Shown here in pieces: positions 6,471 through 8,183 of a stretch of 8,183 nt of DNA (within the stretch, counting starts at the first letter, position 1; every line of letters starts with the position of its first letter). A program made the translations under genes and the position numbers. Source of the stretch: Cytophagales bacterium (GTDB taxonomy: Bacteria > Bacteroidota > Bacteroidia > Cytophagales > ES-bin-26); contig JACMKY010000219.1 in NCBI GenBank assembly GCA_014379925.1, positions 1 to 8,183 on the forward strand, written 5' to 3'. The notes beneath the pieces were generated by a model, which saw only the letters and a program-made list of their open reading frames with translations, was not told the DNA's origin and did not search any database.

Positions 6471-6512
6471 CTACCCGCGGCGGACGGATAACTGGTCAAA
6501 TCACCCGTACCC

Positions 6513-8183
6513 TTGGCCTTAAACGCCTTACGCTTTTTCGCCACCGTTCCCAATTGGCTACGCGCCACCGAATCGCCGGGCTACGCGCCGGGTAGGCGGG
6601 GCTTTCTGCTGTTGATGCTGGTCGGCCTCTGGGGTGCGCAACCGCCCCGGCTGGCCGCGCAGGGACTCGTCCTCAACGAGTTCATGGCGGCCAACGCGTC
6701 GGTGGTGGCCGACGAGGACGGCGACTTCCCCGACTGGATCGAGGTGTACAACGCGGGCGACCAAGCCGTGCAGTTGGCCGGCTTCGGCCTCTCCGACGAT
6801 CCCGCCAACCCCCTCAAGTGGACCTTTCCCGCTTACCTGCTTCCCGCCAAGGGCTTTCTGCTCGTGTTTGCCTCCGACAAGAACCGCCCGTCCGGACCGT
6901 ACCTGCACACCAATTTCAAGCTAAGTGCTTCGGGCGAACCGCTGCAACTGAGCAACGCCACGGGGGCCCCCGTGGATGCGCTGCCCGCCGTTTCCCTGGC
7001 TACCAACGCCGCCTACGGCCGCCAGCCCGACGGGAGTTCTTCGTTCGTATTCTTCGCCAGCAACCCCACGCCGGGGGCGTCTAATCCCGCCGCGGGCAAC
7101 CGTGGATTGCTCATGGCTCCCGTGTTTGCGCCGGTCGGTGGTTTCTATACCGGTCCGGTTACGCTGGGATTGAGTACCAACCACGCCGACGCGGTCATTC
7201 GCTACACGCTCGACGGCTCCGAGCCGACCGAGCTTTCTCCGGCTTACTCAGCGCCCCTGCTCGTGCAGAGCCGGACGGGCATCCCCAACGAACTGTCCAT
7301 CATTCCTACCAACCGGGTACTGGTGGGGCCTTCCACGTACTATCCGCCCGGGGGCGAGGTGTTCAAGGCGGGTATCGTGCGGGCGCGGGCGTACCGGCCC
7401 GGCTCGCCGCCGAGTGAAGTGGTCACCAATTCGTATTTCGTAGATCCGAACATCCACGAACGGTACCAGTTGCCGGTCGTTTCCGTCGCCACGGACCGGG
7501 AAAACCTTTTCGGGGGAAAAACGGGTATTTACGTGCCCGGCGACGAATTCAACGGCGACCACGACCGTTCGGGTAACTACTTCCAGCGGGGCGACGCCTG
7601 GGAGCGTCCGGCCCACGTGCAGTTTTTCGACGTCGACCGGAGCCGGGGTTTTTCGCAGCGTATGGGCGTGCGAATTCACGGCAGCGCCTCGCGGGTGGAC
7701 CCCCAGAAGTCGCTCCGGCTCTACGCGGACGAGCAGTATGGCCCGCCCGCCATCCGGTACCCAATCTTTCCCGACAAACCGCTCACCGAGTTCAAACGGC
7801 TGCTGCTCCGCAACGGCGGCAACGACCGTTCTTTCAGCACCCTGCGCGACGTGTTCATCCAGGGATTGGTCCGGGACCTGGACCTGGATGCGCAGGCCAG
7901 CCGACCCGTGCTCGTGTTTCTGAACGGCGAATACTGGGGCATTCACCACGCGCAGGAGCGGTTGGACCCGCACTACCTGGCCGGCAACCACGGCGTCGAC
8001 GAAGGAGTGGATTTCCTGGAAATGGACCGGAACGTGGTGGAAGGCGACGCGGCGCACTACCAACGGATGATTGACTTCATCGGGAGCGGGGACATGCGCG
8101 TGCCAGCCAACTTCGACACGGTGGCCAAGTGGATGGACGTGGACGAATTCATTCATTACCAGGCGGCCCAAATCTACGCGGCC
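6513..8183 (+). CDS. Secreted lamin-tail / chitobiase-C / CotH-kinase domain protein (3' end beyond window, start uncertain)
   Basis: The frame is open from 6492, after a TAA at 6489-6491, to the window end. A signal peptide is visible as RRGFLLLMLVGLWG followed by RLAAQ, with cleavage near 6662. A lamin-tail domain follows at about 6663-7085 (LVLNEFMAAN, DWIEVYN, WTFP, GASNP). A chitobiase C-terminal-like module is at about 7110-7440 (VIRYTLDGSEPT). A CotH-type kinase domain begins near 7465 (GVRIHGSASR, KSLRLYADEQYG, LLLRNGGNDR, FLNGEYWGIHHAQERLD) and continues out of the window. CotH is an atypical protein kinase of spore coats. These fusions occur in secreted proteins of non-spore-forming Bacteroidota and Planctomycetes, where substrates are mostly unknown. 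The only in-frame ATG (6615) cuts off the arginines of the signal peptide. TTG 6513 would keep them but makes a long N-region. The true start may have been lost. Confidence 0.85.
   Translation, partial: MALNALRFFATVPNWLRATESPGYAPGRRGFLLLMLVGLWGAQPPRLAAQGLVLNEFMAANASVVADEDGDFPDWIEVYNAGDQAVQLAGFGLSDDPANPLKWTFPAYLLPAKGFLLVFASDKNRPSGPYLHTNFKLSASGEPLQLSNATGAPVDALPAVSLATNAAYGRQPDGSSSFVFFASNPTPGASNPAAGNRGLLMAPVFAPVGGFYTGPVTLGLSTNHADAVIRYTLDGSEPTELSPAYSAPLLVQSRTGIPNELSIIPTNRVLVGPSTYYPPGGEVFKAGIVRARAYRPGSPPSEVVTNSYFVDPNIHERYQLPVVSVATDRENLFGGKTGIYVPGDEFNGDHDRSGNYFQRGDAWERPAHVQFFDVDRSRGFSQRMGVRIHGSASRVDPQKSLRLYADEQYGPPAIRYPIFPDKPLTEFKRLLLRNGGNDRSFSTLRDVFIQGLVRDLDLDAQASRPVLVFLNGEYWGIHHAQERLDPHYLAGNHGVDEGVDFLEMDRNVVEGDAAHYQRMIDFIGSGDMRVPANFDTVAKWMDVDEFIHYQAAQIYAA
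6556..6589 (+). repeat. 11-base direct repeat GGCTACGCGCC at the 5' edge of the CotH-type frame
   Basis: GGCTACGCGCC occurs at 6556-6566 and again at 6579-6589, offset by 23 bases, just before the signal-peptide codons. It may be chance in GC-rich DNA, or a trace of slippage or of the rearrangement that placed debris next to this gene. Confidence 0.35.

Larger units (their letters stand above)
5770..6490. other. Gene-poor decayed region between the T9SS and CotH-type genes
   Basis: No intact gene with a recognisable product spans these 720 bases. They hold an IS1-family InsA remnant (minus strand, about 5790-6037), an unidentified broken frame (minus strand, 6051-6470), the palindromes GATTAATC (5768-5775) and TCACGCGTGA (6051-6060), and a promoter-like site at 6400-6432. 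No terminal inverted repeats or target-site duplication of a complete insertion sequence could be picked out. Confidence 0.6.

Noticed and set aside
7248..8171. 307-codon minus-strand ORF opposite the CotH-type gene
   Set aside because: The plus frame carries lamin-tail, chitobiase-C and CotH motifs without a stop to the window end; the minus frame is Val/His/Arg-rich and is a mirror of it.

Overview
The window comes from a GC-rich member of the Bacteroidota, most likely Cytophagales. This rests on a secreted protein with a type IX secretion (T9SS) type B sorting domain and Ig/PKD repeats, on UvrA, BioA and MGMT-like proteins that resemble Bacteroidota versions, and on several perfect matches to the Bacteroidota -7 promoter element TAnnTTTG. 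The genus is not determinable from this sequence.

Layout. 1-1187 (+): C-terminal part of UvrA, cut by the window edge. 1188-1291: short convergent gap with two inverted repeats. 1292-2653 (-): bioA. 2650-3120 (-): a small MGMT-like protein without the active-site cysteine, overlapping the start of bioA by ATGA, so the two form one operon. 3121-3276: divergent promoter region that also holds a possible 10-codon leader ORF. 3277-5769 (+): an 830-residue exported protein with a signal peptide, a beta-propeller-like N-terminal half, a PKD domain, four Ig-like repeats and a T9SS type B C-terminal domain. 5770 to about 6490: decayed DNA with an IS1-family InsA remnant and an unidentified broken reading frame, both on the minus strand. 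About 6513-8183 (+): 5' part of a large secreted lamin-tail/chitobiase-C/CotH-kinase protein. It runs off the window and its start is unclear.

Function. The left half is housekeeping: nucleotide excision repair, biotin synthesis, and an alkyl-lesion sensor that in other bacteria works with the excision-repair system. The right half encodes two cell-surface or secreted proteins separated by transposon debris, which looks like an accessory or rearranged spot. I found no RNA genes, CRISPR array, phage module or recognisable new defence system. The least explained parts are the 5770-6490 debris and the missing 5' end of the CotH-type gene.
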